NCBI GenBank assembly: GCA_050084985.1
Contig: JBITNC010000001.1
Location: 17,298,001-17,362,000, forward strand
Reading direction: 5' to 3'
Source: Nageia nagi
Taxonomy: Eukaryota; Pinophyta
DNA: 64,000 nt
Shown here: positions 21,636-33,660 of the stretch, one piece after another
Numbering within the stretch: the stretch's first letter is position 1
Layout: each line of letters begins with the position of its first letter
The notes under the pieces: generated by a model
The model's database searches: none
Told to the model about the DNA's origin: nothing
The model's input: only the letters and a program-made list of their open reading frames with translations
Position numbers and translations under genes: made by a program

Positions 21636-23820
21636 TTGCCTCCTCCTTCTTTTTCCCATGTTGTCACTATGGAAACTTCATTCCATAACCTAAACAAAGC
21701 CACCCTTTCTGATCCTTATAGTGTTATTTACCATCATGATCATGCCTATGGCAATCCTCCACCATCCAACATGCCTTCTTCATCCATTGAACCTCCACCA
21801 CATGAACCTCTCGAGTCTCTCACCACCATATTACATAATATGAGGGCTCATAATAATGATTTAGAAAGAATAAATTGATAAACTTTTGTTCCTCCTCCTT
21901 GGCATCCTAGCCAGTCTCAACAAGATTTATCAATCTTACCTCAAGCTCCATTAATTTATCATATGGACCCTTTGGTCCAATCTTCTCATCCACAAATTGA
22001 ACCCCCCACTTTGAGACCATCAAATTCTCCTCACCATGACAATGAGGAGAGAGACCAAATGTTTTAGGAGTGGTATAGGCTTCAAAAGGCCAAATGATTG
22101 ACACAATTTATTGGCACCCATTAAGAGCAAGAGGTAAATGCTAATCCATAAGTATTAAGGATTGCGACACCTCCCCAAGTTGCTATGGTTGACCAACCTT
22201 ATTTATCCTATCAATAAGAGCCCATAACACCTAGTAACATGATTAATCCTATTCCTAAAGAGAGCATTCCATCATATGTGCCACTCTAAGTTCCCTAATG
22301 TAGGGTGGACATTAATGTTGTGTCTCAAGATCCTTGTTCATCTCAAGTTATCATGCGTCCATATGCTAATTCTCAAAATCTTAATCATACACAAGCATAT
22401 GTTGGTGCTAAACCTAAGGAGATAACTTCTACACAAAAATATTTCCAATCTTTTCAACAAGTTCAAGACCCATGTCTTGGACAATCTCAATTTTTGCCTC
22501 AAGGTTTGCATAACCAAGTGGCACAATGTTTTGTAGTCCAACCCCATCATACATAACAAGTGAATGTTTCCTTGACACAACTAGTTTATCAACCTTAAGG
22601 TAAACAACAAGGAACCAATTCATATCAAGCTCTAAGATATTAGGTTGTTGGATCCTTTCCTCCATCCACTCTTCAAAAAAAGATTCTTAAGACATTTCAA
22701 GAAATGGAGTAAAGGATTAATAATCAAGGCAAGTCTAAGTTGTATTATGGATCTATTTGTAATGAAACGATCCATCCATCCATTCCTATAAAGAATTTTC
22801 CTTATAAATGTGAGGTTCCAAAGATGGATAAGTTTAAGGGAAAGGAGGATCCTAGAGAGCATATAAGGCACTTCAAGTATTCATGTTATATCATAGCTAA
22901 TTATGACATTCTCATGCTAAGGACCTTTCCCATGAATTTGGCAGCCAAGCCTTGGATTGGTATAAGAACTTGCCACAACATAGTATCTTCTCCTTTGAAT
23001 AGTTGACTAATTAGTTTTTAGATCACTTTGGGATAAACATAAGGAAGAGAGCTTCCATCATATATTTGAGTAAATTATCCCAATTTGAAAATGAGTCTAT
23101 ATTATATTATGTGTTCTATTTGAGAGTAGTTGTAACTAATATTCCCTATAGCTTATCCCAAGAGGAGTTGGTCAAGCTATTCTCTAGGAGTTGCAACAAG
23201 CACATCTCTTCTATCATGCAAATTCAAAGGCACCTTACCTTTGAATATGCCTTAGCTCAAGTAAATATCATTGAAGAAGTAAATATTCAAGAGGGTGAAG
23301 TAAAGCTTAGAAAAAAGGATAATAATAATACTCACAAGACACATAATCATGGTGGCAATCTTAATTCAACTCAACCTAGGCCACAAGTAAACCAAGTTAT
23401 ATATGTGGTTAATCAAGCACAACCAGTTCTCTAGCTATAACCTCCTAGCAAAAGGAATAATCAACTAAGGAATTAGTACCAACAAAAAGATCAAGAATAG
23501 TTTAATCAAGGAAACCAAGGTCATCAAAGGTAGCATAATCAGGGAAACCAAGCAAATAACCAAGCAAGACCTCATAGACCACCAAGGCAACCATAATAAC
23601 AATAAAGGAATTGGACACCATTAGTGAAGCCTATAGAATACATACTCAAGAAGCTTCTAGATGTAAGATCAATTATGCTTCTTGAGATAAGACAAGGAGA
23701 CCCTAATGGTGCATGCCCATAATGGTATAAGGAAGATAAGTTTTATGCTTTTTATCATTAGCAAGGGCATGCAACTAATAAGTGTCAAAATTTGAGCACC
23801 ATTATTCAAAGATTAATTGA
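21636..23820 (+). pseudogene. Tat-element gag
   Basis: The N-terminal part (21,636-22,600) is Pro/Gln/Ser-rich, as in Tat gag. The core begins near 22,790: YKCEVPKMDKFKGKEDPREH, then IRHFKYS, matching the family K-x-P-x-F-x-x-Y-x-G-x-x-D-P-x-x-H pattern. It continues in another frame at 23,066 (LSQFENESILYYVFYLR, LSQEELVKLF). The zinc knuckle (~23,740-23,790) reads KFYAFYH-stop-QGHATNKCQNL; the family has Cys where the first Tyr now stands. Several stops and one frame change break it. Confidence 0.78.
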
Positions 23821-24218
23821 TGATGTTCATGTTTCTATAGGAGCACCCCAAGTTCAACCTAATCAATATTTAGGGGTATACCAAAATCCTTTGCCAAGAT
23901 ATGGTCTTAATGTGAACTAGGTAAGTACCATGGCCTCTATGTTAATACAAATGACACGTGGTGGTCATTTACTTATTGAATTTATTAGTATGATGGGCAT
24001 TGAACTAGTTCATGTTTCCACTTGGATGGAAAGGGGAGGTAAGAGAGTACCTTCCCCTCAAGACATAAGAGCACAATAGTCTACATAGCCAATTAACATT
24101 TAGGTTTCATCTCAGCCTTCTAGACCAACTATTATAGTTGGAACAATAGTTGCAATTAACTCCTACTAAGTTGTCCTTATGGGATTTATTGTAGAAATCC
24201 AAGGCTCATCAGGATGTC

Positions 24219-24720
24219 TTGAATGATATACTTAAGACAATTGAGTTATCTAATCATGATCCTAGTTCCTTTGTGGATTTTTGTGTGACATTTCAATATT
24301 ATATGAGGCCTTCCATCACTTTCTACATGGATGAGGTATATCATACTCCTAGATCATCTAATAAATATCTAGCTACCTACATTATTGCCTACATAGATGA
24401 AAAACAAGTTTAGAGAGTCATGATTGATGAAGGTTAAACTATAAATATGGTATCTATAGTGGTGCTTCAGAATTTTGATGTCCCATTATCTTATTTGGGT
24501 GCTCCTACTTTGGCCAATAAGGCATTCAATAATACTTTGCCTAGAAATTTGGGAGTTATTATGATTCCTATTAAGGTTGGAGTGAGATTGGTTCCTACAC
24601 CTTGCCATGTTGTTGAGGGTGAGATACAATGTAATATTCTTTTGGTCCAACCTTGGATTGATGAAACGCATGGTGTTTCCTCTTTGAGACATGGTTGATT
24701 CAAGTATTTTTATGGTGGTA
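24219..24720 (+). pseudogene. Tat-element aspartic protease
   Basis: The open segment 24,447-24,698 follows RVMIDEG, where the family has the catalytic D-x-G (here Asp-Glu-Gly) and then a stop in place of the next residue. The C-terminal signature CNILLVQPWIDETHGVSSL corresponds to the family (I/L)LLGRPW-(I/L)-x-x-x-x-(A/G)VPSSLH motif. The flap-like part between them is intact in length. Stops surround it. Confidence 0.75.
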
Positions 24721-25989
24721 AGATGCATTGTATTCAAGTGGACCCTATCCCCTTTTAGCCATTGCAACCTTATTCAAGCTTTTGATCCATTTTATATGTT
24801 GAGTTTATTTCCCATAATTATCCTTGTGAACAATAATCCCAATCAAACATCATCCAATTCACAAGCTCCTCAATCTCTGCATCCTTATCCTATTGCATCT
24901 CTTAGGTCATAACCTTCATCATCATCAACTCCATTATATGTACCTCACCCTATGCTACTAATGGTAAGTCTTCCATTAAGTCTTCATCATCATAGTCATC
25001 AAGTTTTGGGCCTCATATAAGTAAGCCTCAACCCAAGTCCTCTCAACCTCAATCCTATAATTAAGTTCCCCAACCTTGTGAACTTTATTAGTCCTTAGAC
25101 TTGCCACTTTAATGTTCCCAAGAGGAAGAGTTTCATTCTTTCACCTTTAATCATGTCACCTAGGATGCGGATGATGACCATGATGATTCTAATCCTTACC
25201 CTATATTGGTGCCATATGCTAAGCTTGGTCTTGGAGAATATCATATTGAGGATGTATCATGTAATATTGAGTTAGTCAAGGATTTTGGTCAACCATAGGA
25301 TGCTTACATAACCATTGGATCTATTATTACTTTAGGTAAAAGTACCAAATAATCATTTTTTATTTACACCAATGTTGATTCTCCATTTGATGTCCCTTTT
25401 GATCATCCTTTGAAAGAAATATTTTGTGCTTAAGTTGATTACTTGTCATGTCCTTATTTTATCAATGATATTTCAAGTATTGTAAATGGCAAGGTTATGG
25501 GTTGGGCAAGTTTGAGCAAGGTATGGTCCATGCCTTCCAAACAACTTTTCAAGCTATTCATGATGAGAGGGGCCTTGGTTTTAAAGGTCCAAAATCATCT
25601 ATTCTTGAAGAAGAGATTGTCAACCTTGATATTCATGATCAATCTTTTCATGTTGATAATATTGGTTTTTATTTTCAACCTTCTAGTCCTGGTTCATTGG
25701 ATTGTTTTATCTCATTTGATTTCTTTGATGATCCTTAATCTTTAGATTTGTTCATTTCTATCAATATGGTTTCTCTTTATGAGCTTGATTCTTTTTGTCA
25801 TCCTCTTGATGGTGACTCTTCGATTATTATCAATCCTATATCCATGAATTTCTCCTTACCACCATTAGATTTATTTTCACCATGCAAGGTTTATTTTCCT
25901 TCTCCTTGGTATTTTGATGAAGCATATTTTGATGTTTTATGTATTCTATTCCTAATCCTACTAAATATGATTACTCATATCTTCCCATC
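24721..25989 (+). pseudogene. Protease-RT linker of Tat element
   Basis: About 1.3 kb with no enzyme motif. One piece (25,502-25,738) has the glycine-rich DERGLGFKG, like the G-patch-like words common between protease and RT in Tat elements. In Ogre elements this interval contains an intron; I cannot show one here. Confidence 0.45.
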
Positions 25990-26900
25990 CTTAAGCAACT
26001 TGAAGAAGGGTTCCAAATGCATGTTAGGGGCCTAGTTGAGATTAATATTAGTGATGACCTCGAGGATCCTAGGACCATCTATGTTGGTGATCTTTTGAAT
26101 GAGTATAATCATGACTTAGCTAAATTAATTTTTATGTAGTGTCAAAAAATCTTTTCCTTCAATTACATTGACATGCTTGGTTTAGATCTTAACCTTGTCA
26201 TACATAACATTGTGACTTATCCTAATGCCAAACTGATAAAGCAAAATCTTATAAAGTTTAATCCAACCCAATATCTTTTGATCAAGTATGAGCTTCAAAA
26301 GATCTTGAAGGCTTAATTCATAAAATATATTGATTACCCCAAGTGGGTCTCCAATATGGTTCTCATCAATCGATCTAATGGTCGTATCCATATTTGCATG
26401 AATTTTTTTGATCTTAACAAGGCATATCCTAATGATGAATTCCCATTACCCAATATTAATATCTTAGTTAAAAATACTATAGGGTATGATATGTTATATT
26501 TTATGGATGGTGTTTTAGGTTATAACCAAATTTGGGTAAATCCCAATGATCAAAATAAGATAACTTTCACCACCCCTTAGGGGACCTATTGTTATTGAGT
26601 CATGCCTTTTAGTCTCAAGAACATAGGAGCTACCTATCAAAGAGCCATGAATTATATCTTTCATGACATGATGCATGATATTGTCGAGGATTACATTGAT
26701 GATCTTTTAACTAAACCTAAGACATGTGAAGGATATTGGGATGTTCTTTGCAAGGTCTTTCATCATTTTCTTGAGCATATTTTTAGGTTAAACCCTAAGA
26801 AGTGTGTTTTTGGTGTCATGTTAGGAGGGTTTATAGGTTTAATCATGTATAAGTGAGGCATTGAGATTGACCCTAAAAAATTCAACCTATCATTGAAATT
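25990..26900 (+). pseudogene. Tat-element reverse transcriptase
   Basis: One frame, broken only by stops: DPRTIYVGDLL, YIDMLGLDLNLVIHNI, then SNMVLINRSNGRIHICMNF, DLNKAYPNDEFPLP, DGVLGYNQI, FTTP-stop-GTYCY-stop-VMPFSLKNIGATYQRAMN, the catalytic VEDYIDDLL (~26,686-26,712) and LNPKKCVFGV. GIEIDPKKF follows. The YIDD form and the KNIGATYQRAM motif (GATYQR) are typical for the Tat lineage. Confidence 0.9.
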
Positions 26901-26939
26901 CCTCCTCCTCATAATATTAAGACCTTAAGGAGTCTTCAA

Positions 26940-27520
26940 GGAAAGATCCAGAACATTCTTCACTTTATAGCCTATATTTTGAATAAATGTCACCCTTTTA
27001 ATGAGCTCTTAAAGAAAGGCATGGTATTAAAGTGGAATGAGAAGTGCCAAAAAGCTCTCAATGATATTAAACACTATCTAACCACTCCTACTATCTTGAT
27101 CCCTCCTGGGGATAGTATTCCTTTTCATCTTTATCTTTCGGCCACAAAATTTTCCTTAAGAGTCATTCTTACTCAAAAGAATGCTCAAGGTAAGGAGTAA
27201 GTCATCTATTATCTCATTCATACCCTTATTGAGTATGAGCTTAGGTACATCTATGTAGAGTGTATTTGCTTTTCTATTATATTCAGGGCCAAAAAATTAC
27301 ATCACTACATGCTTAATCACATGAGCTATGTAATTTCTCGTGATAATCCTTTCCAACATATGATGAGTAAGACTTATCATAATTTGCAAATGTCCAAGTG
27401 GCTTATATTTTTGTTTGAGTTTGACCTTGAGTTTGTTATTCAAAAATCCATTAAGGGTCATGTTATAGCTAATCATTTGGCCAAATCCCTTTTCCTAATA
27501 GTTCTCCTCTTGATATCAAT
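26940..27520 (+). pseudogene. Tat-element RNase H (first)
   Basis: Standard retroelement RNase H in decayed form. HPFNELLKKGMVLKWNEKCQKA and LTTPTILIPPG form the usual RT-RNase H tether; FHLYLSATKFSLRVIL corresponds to the family LYLAATxxAVSAVLV motif. FEFDLEFVIQKSIKGHVIANHLA ends it, the counterpart of the family Y-x-P-x-K-x-x-K-G-Q-A-x-A-D-F-L-A motif. In Tat elements this copy has often lost catalytic residues, as it has here. Confidence 0.75.
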
Positions 27521-27539
27521 CTTTTGAATGAGGATATAT

Positions 27540-27870
27540 TTAAGATTAATGAAGAGAAGGAATCAGTTGATACACACAAATACTTTGATATGATCATGTA
27601 TTTTTTTGGATCTAAGTGTGAGCAAGGGGATGGAATTGGAGTTATATTCTTCATGCCTTAGGGTGTCACTATCCATTATTCTTTCAAGTTGGATTTCCCT
27701 TGTACCAATAATAATGCAAAATATGAAGCCCTAATCCTAGGTCTTAGGACTACCATCACCCTTAAGATTGAGAGATTCATGATATATGGTGACTCTCTTA
27801 GTTGTAAACCAAGTTTGAGGAGTTTATCAATGCCATAATGAACTGCTTAAATCCTATGGATAAGAGGTTG
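27540..27870 (+). pseudogene. Archaeal-type second RNase H (aRH)
   Basis: GIGVIFFMP-stop-GVTIHYSFKLDF followed by CTNNNAKYEALILGLRTT is the aRH signature (family TNNxAEYEALIxGL). It lies between RNase H and integrase as in Tat elements. IERFMIYGDSL carries the next conserved Asp. A frameshift follows near 27,810. Confidence 0.78.
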
Positions 27871-28269
27871 TTAGTCTCCTTAAGTTCTTTAAAGCCTATA
27901 AGATCGAGTTAGCCCCTAGGTCTTCTAATTAGTTTATGGACATCATGAATTCCTTAGGGTCACTTATTCCACCTAATCAACATCAACATATCCAACACAT
28001 GGAAGTTGTGACTATTAAGGATTCATCCCTTAAGTCACCTTTGTCTTCCCTTCTCTTTGAATCTAGTATTGATGAGATTTTGATTAAGTCTTGGAACTTG
28101 TGGTAAAGAAGATTAACGAGTACCTCAAGTGGAATGCCTTACCTTCTGATATGTCATCCAACAAAAGCATGCTTTCAAGCATTACACTACTCAGTACATG
28201 ATTTTAGGTGATATCCTTTATAAGTAGTCTTTCAATGGAGTCCTTGTTCATTATCTTGAGCTTTACGAT

Positions 28270-29354
28270 CAACAAATTGCAATGTTGGATTATCATGATG
28301 GCATTTATGGTGGACACTTTAATGGTGTTGCTATCATTAAACATATTCTATGGATGGGTTATTATTGGACTACCATGAAACATGATTGTAATGAATATGT
28401 AAAGAAATATGTCAAGTGTCAACAACATGCCCATCTTCAACACGTGCCTTCCTAGCCTCTTTAGCCAATCCATGCCATGTGGCCTTTCACCCAATGGGAT
28501 TTTGATCTCATTGGTCAATTTTTCCCTCCTTCATATGGTGGTCATAAGTTCATTATCACTACCACTAAGTACCTTACCAAGTGGTAGAGTTAGTTCTATT
28601 AGTATCTACTACAGGTCTCAATATTGTTTCTTTCATAGAGACTCATATAATATGTTGATTTGGTATTCCAGCAAGGATCCTTATTGATAATGGTCCTAAC
28701 TTTAAGAATCAACATATGAGGAAGATGTGTAATCGATACCATATCAAACAATCATTCTCCATGCCTTATTACCCTAAGGGTAATGATCATGTTGAGCCCA
28801 CCAATAAGATGATTATCATGATTCTCAAGAAAATGTTTAATGACAATCATCATAATTGGCATGAGTGTCTCCCGTATGCTTTGTGGACATATCGCACTAG
28901 TATTAAGATGCCCACTAATGCTACTCCTTTTTCCCTTCTCTATGGTGTTGAGGCTATTATGCCTTTTGATCTTGATATCCCTTCCTTGCATATGTCACTC
29001 AAGGACTTTATCCTTAATGAGGAAGCTTATCAAGCCCTAGTGGACCAACTTACTTTGCCTGATGAGAAGCACATCAATGCGATTGAGCATCATAAGATTT
29101 ATCAAGAGCATCTTAAATGAGCATTTAATAAGATGGTACAACCTCATGAGTTTCAAGTTGGTGATCTTGTGCTTAAAGAGTATCAATAGCAATCACATCT
29201 CAAGCATCCTCTTAGGGATAAGTTTTCTTTGAATTGGCTAGGCCTCTTCATCATTAAGTGCAAGATTTGTTTAAGTGTGTACCACCTCACTGATTTGGAA
29301 GGACAAGAACTTGAACCTATCAATATCTTTCATCTTCATCCTTTTTATGCTTGA
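28270..29354 (+). pseudogene. Tat-element integrase
   Basis: The zinc-binding part is YHDGIYGGHFNG ... CNEYVKKYVKCQQH (28,290-28,432). Core residues are Asp in WDFDLIGQF (~28,500), Asp in ILIDNGPNF (~28,690) and Glu in HVEPTNK (~28,795). The region 28,716-29,120 is open (134 residues) with NWHECLPYALWTYRTS and FSLLYGVEAIMP. The C-terminal tail (FQVGDLVLKEY, NWLGLFIIKC, HPFYA) ends at TGA 29,352. A frame change and stops between 28,430 and 28,690 inactivate it. Confidence 0.9.
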
Positions 29355-31859
29355 TTTAAGTTTGTTACATTTTTCTTTATCATCTTTTATCTTGTGTTCT
29401 TGTATTCATGTTTTTCTAATCTCCTTTATCTTCTCATTCATCCTGAGCTAGGGGATGGTACCTTACATGTAGGTACTTGTCATCCTCTTGGGTGTTCTAT
29501 CATTCTATGTCATTAATCCATGTGTTATTTTGAATCTTCTCATTAGGACCATAGTCACTCAGATCCTCACCACCTTATGTCACATCCTTTCTTCATTTAT
29601 ACATCCATCATCATTTTTTTTGCTTGTATGTTTCATGTTATTTGGTATCAATCTTGGTCCTCCTCTAGGGTTGACCGTTGAACATTGTCTCTCAAATCCC
29701 TAACAAAGAAATTACATTCATGCACATCCATGGAAGTTGATCCCTTATGTACTTAAAAGATTCCAACCATCATTTTTACATTTCTTATCTCATGTTGTAT
29801 CACTAACATCATTGTATTTCCATTCATTTTCTCTTATCATCTTTTCTCATCCATAGTTCTTGATAAGGACATAAACACTTGGTTCACAACCACTTCTAAT
29901 TTCCTTTCATCATTCCCTTGGGTTTGACCATAAGTTGTTATTTTCATGGTTTTTGAGGAAAATCCTTATGTTGCAAATGACTTGAGATGCTTTTTGGCCT
30001 CCTTCGACATCACATATCTCATCTTATCATTTAGCATTTTTTTCATTTTTATTGTTCATATTTTTATGTCTTATCATTTTATCTAATCATTTTTGAGTTT
30101 TCAAACTCTTTATTTATCATCGATCTTCATGTTGGTAACTTTTATCTTATCAATTTTATTTATTTTGGTCATTTTTTGCTATCCCTAAGTAGCTACTTTG
30201 TTTCATGTACCTTGATGCATGTGCATGAATACATGATCATTTGTTATCCATTTTTCAAAATTAGTCTTTTTTGGTATTTTTATGTCATTTTAATTCACCC
30301 TATCTAGTTTCATCACATTTTGAAATCATTTGTTATAGTTTCAACTTTTAGGGATGCAGGTACTAAAATTTGATGCTTATGAAAATTGGATATTTGATTT
30401 GTCTTTTTGATGTGTCATATGATCTCCATTTTCAAATCTATCTTTTCCTAATCTTCCATAAATTTAAATATGGTCATCATGTCCAATCTCAAGTCCATAT
30501 CTCATCATTTGATTTCTTTTTGAAAGTCAATTTCAAGGCTACTTTGAATGACACCTTTTCAGTGACCACTGAAAGGTGGCTCACCTTAATAAGTTACCTT
30601 TGATTTGGAATTCATAAACAGGTCAAATGGACTCAATATTTTTAATCATTTAATCCTATTATTAGGTTGTATAAATACCTATCATATCATTAAGATATTT
30701 TGTCAAACTATCAACATGGTAGATTGTTATTATCCATTGAAATTCGCAATTTTTCACTTTTTCAAAAGTGTCATTTTTACTTTGTTTTTTTTTGGTCCAA
30801 TTTGGTTGCCTTTTGGTAGCATCCCAACTTAGTCTATGTTCATGTCGGTCATGATGAGTATAGGTTGAGCATTTTGAAGGGGTTTGTGTGACATGTCTTC
30901 TACCAAATTTTGCGCACAATTTTGAGAAACTTCTAGCAGCATTTTAGCTTATTTTTCTTACTTTCATATGTTGTTTGTAATTGTGATTTGTTTATTTTTA
31001 TTATTTGATCATATCATCACATGTCATCATTATTTTTCTTTATCTTTTTAATCTTTTGTATCTTTTTAAGCATTTAGGTTGTCATACTTTTGTTTATTTG
31101 TTGTCATGCTTGTTCATTTCATTATTGTTAACATTTTGGTACTTATTTGTTGTTTTAATGTTGGTTGTTGTACAATGTTTATGTTTATTTTCCATATTAT
31201 CATGTGTGTTTTCTTCTTTTATGTGTTTATGCATACTGGTTCATTGTCCAAGTGATGTGATTAAGCATGCAAGTTCATTTTATATTCTTTGATGTTCATT
31301 TCAAGTCCATTTTAAGTTGTCTTCTTCATGATCACTATATGTTATTTTAGTGTTCTTTTAGAGTTCATTTAGGATTAATTTTAGTTTATTTCATACATCC
31401 ATTGTCTCACACATACCATGTAAGTGCAAAATACATAAAACATAGCATATCATAACATATAAGCACTTAGCATAACATCATCTCATATAGCAATAGTGTC
31501 AAAGCAATGCATCCATACATATTTATACATCATATTACATTCAAATAGCATCAATAACAAAAGTGTCATGTCATATATCAAAATAATATCCATATACATC
31601 ACATAGTCTTGCATATATAGGCTTGAATATACAAAATCATAAATCTATGCTCATGGGTGCCTGGCAAAATCCTCATCAAAACTATAGTATTTATGGCCTC
31701 AAGTAATCAAATTTGTTTGATCTATCCATATCTAGGAGAAAAAGGTGTCTCACCTAACCCCTCTATCTCTATTACCTTGGGTGGTCCCAATGGTTTTCCT
31801 AATGCCTAGGGGACCTTGAATACCTCACTTGATGGTCTAGCCCTGGTGGAGTAGTTGCT
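29355..31859 (+). other. Tat-element 3' region, non-coding part
   Basis: No gene was recognised. 29,355-31,385 is strongly T-rich on the plus strand; 31,390-31,650 switches to A/C-rich with many CATA words. A hairpin lies at 30,552-30,578. Confidence 0.5.
30552..30578. other. Imperfect hairpin
   Basis: CACCTTTTCAGTG and CACTGAAAGGTG form a 12-bp stem with one bulged T and a 2-nt loop. Confidence 0.7.
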
Positions 31860-33660
31860 GCTCATCCATTGCACACTTTGTCCTATCATTATCATTCAAA
31901 TCTAGCTCTAGCTTCTAGAGTAACTCCTACCTCTAGAAACAAACTCTATCACTACTATCCTTGTTATCATAAGCTACCCTTGGAATGTGAGTTCCCTCAT
32001 AGCCTCTCTTTACCACTAATCAAGGGAAATCTAGTAAACCTAGGGGGTGACCATCATGGCCTTCATTTGAATCCCTACATCTATTTTTCCCTCTCCTACC
32101 ATAACCTCCTCTATCTATGTTCTTGCCTCTACACATGGCACCTATACCCTCATTTTCACCACCAATAATTAGGTCTAGTGATGTCCCTTTACTAAGATTG
32201 CATCTAACTATGCCTACAATCTGACCACCTACACTTGTAGAACATCCCCTTGCACTATTATTGCATCCCTTTATGCTACTATAATATCTCTTTCTATAGT
32301 CATTACATATCTCTAGTGTAGGAAGGCATCTACTTGCTTAGCACCTGATCATGCTTAGCTAAAATCCTTACCTCTAAAGCATCCTTCTCTCCCTCAAAGG
32401 CACCCATCATTGCATTGAAAGCTACCTGATAGAATGACTAGTTGTCCCCCTCTCTACCCATCCTTGGTAGTGCAAGATTTCCATCTGCATATCCCATAGG
32501 TGCACCCTGTGCTTCCACTAACACTTTTACCCCTCCTCCTCCCTATCCTCCTATGCCTATTAGGGATGGTTCCTATAGCACCCCATTCATCATAACTTGC
32601 TCTCTCTAGGGATCCAACCATGCATCATAATCTAAGAAGGTATCGATGACATCTGCATCTAGCATGATCATTGCTACATCAAGAGCTACGTATGACTTTA
32701 TGTAGCACCATTAGGGAAAGTCTCCCTATGCCTCTATCTATTGGTAGAGCTCTAGCTCTGGTGGCATTTCTTATGTGATCCTGTGTTGATGAGTCACTTG
32801 CTTGTACTTGTATACCACTATGTCTTTAGGCCTCTTCCTAAGTAGGTCATGAGATCGATGCACTTGTGCTAGGTGCTTATCATCCTTGACCCACATCAAG
32901 CCTCACCTCTAAGGCCTGTATACAACACCTCTACCTATAAAATTGCCCACATATTATAGTGCCATGTGTACATGCCTTCATATAGTCACCTCTTAGGTGA
33001 CTCATGGTCACATGTGCTCACTTACCTAGATCTAGATTAGGAGGGATCCTATGATCCCAACTCTACCCCTCTTCTTGTTAGCCAAATTCCTATATATCTA
33101 TTATATAATCACTATGGCCTAGGCATAAATGACTCCATCATCAATAATGTTCCTCATAATGTTTAGCAAATTCTAAGGGATCATATGACCACTAGTATCT
33201 AGAAGGAAGCTATTGATAATGATCATGAAAATGGCCTCCTAAACCATCAATAATTCCACATCATAGGTAATAGCATAATCAACTCCATATCTGATGTTGA
33301 TGATCTTCCATCCATACCTAAACATCCTTTCCATCGTCTAGCTCCTTAAAGCCATAGCAATCAGCATCTTGTCCTTAATGGGCACCCTAAAAATCTAGTA
33401 CATGTCATTGAGTGTGATCATCATCTCGCCCATCAGAAATTGGAAGGTGTTGCGTTGGCTATCCTAATGATCCACCAGAGTGTAGATGTAAACATGTTCA
33501 ATTTTGATGGTCCTTAGTTGGGTTGGTCTCACTAAGCCCACTATTTTGAACCATATCTAATCATCATTATCGAGTGTCATGTGCACATCCTTCAAGATGG
33601 GCCTAAACATCTACCAAGTCTTGACCTAATACATGTTTAAGTACATCCTATGTTACCTCT
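31860..33660 (-). pseudogene. Antisense PMD (MAIN-like) relic inside Tat element
   Basis: On the minus strand ~33,470-33,360 reads NTFQFLMGEMMITLNDMY, a stop, then IFRVPIKDKMLIAMALRS. This is the PMD order of TFHLP-like motif, GEMTVTLEDV-like motif and ILRVPIxG-like loop, close to the sense-strand relic at 3,120-4,820. The ORF continues as MFRYGWKIINIRYGVDYAI and further degraded pieces towards 31,860. Stops and shifts are frequent. Antisense extra ORFs between integrase and 3' LTR are known for Tat-lineage elements, and PMD genes are known in plant transposable elements. The boundaries are approximate. Confidence 0.6.

Noticed and set aside
28409-28687. 92-codon plus-strand open frame
   Set aside because: It overlaps the integrase core in a different frame; shadow of the integrase sequence.
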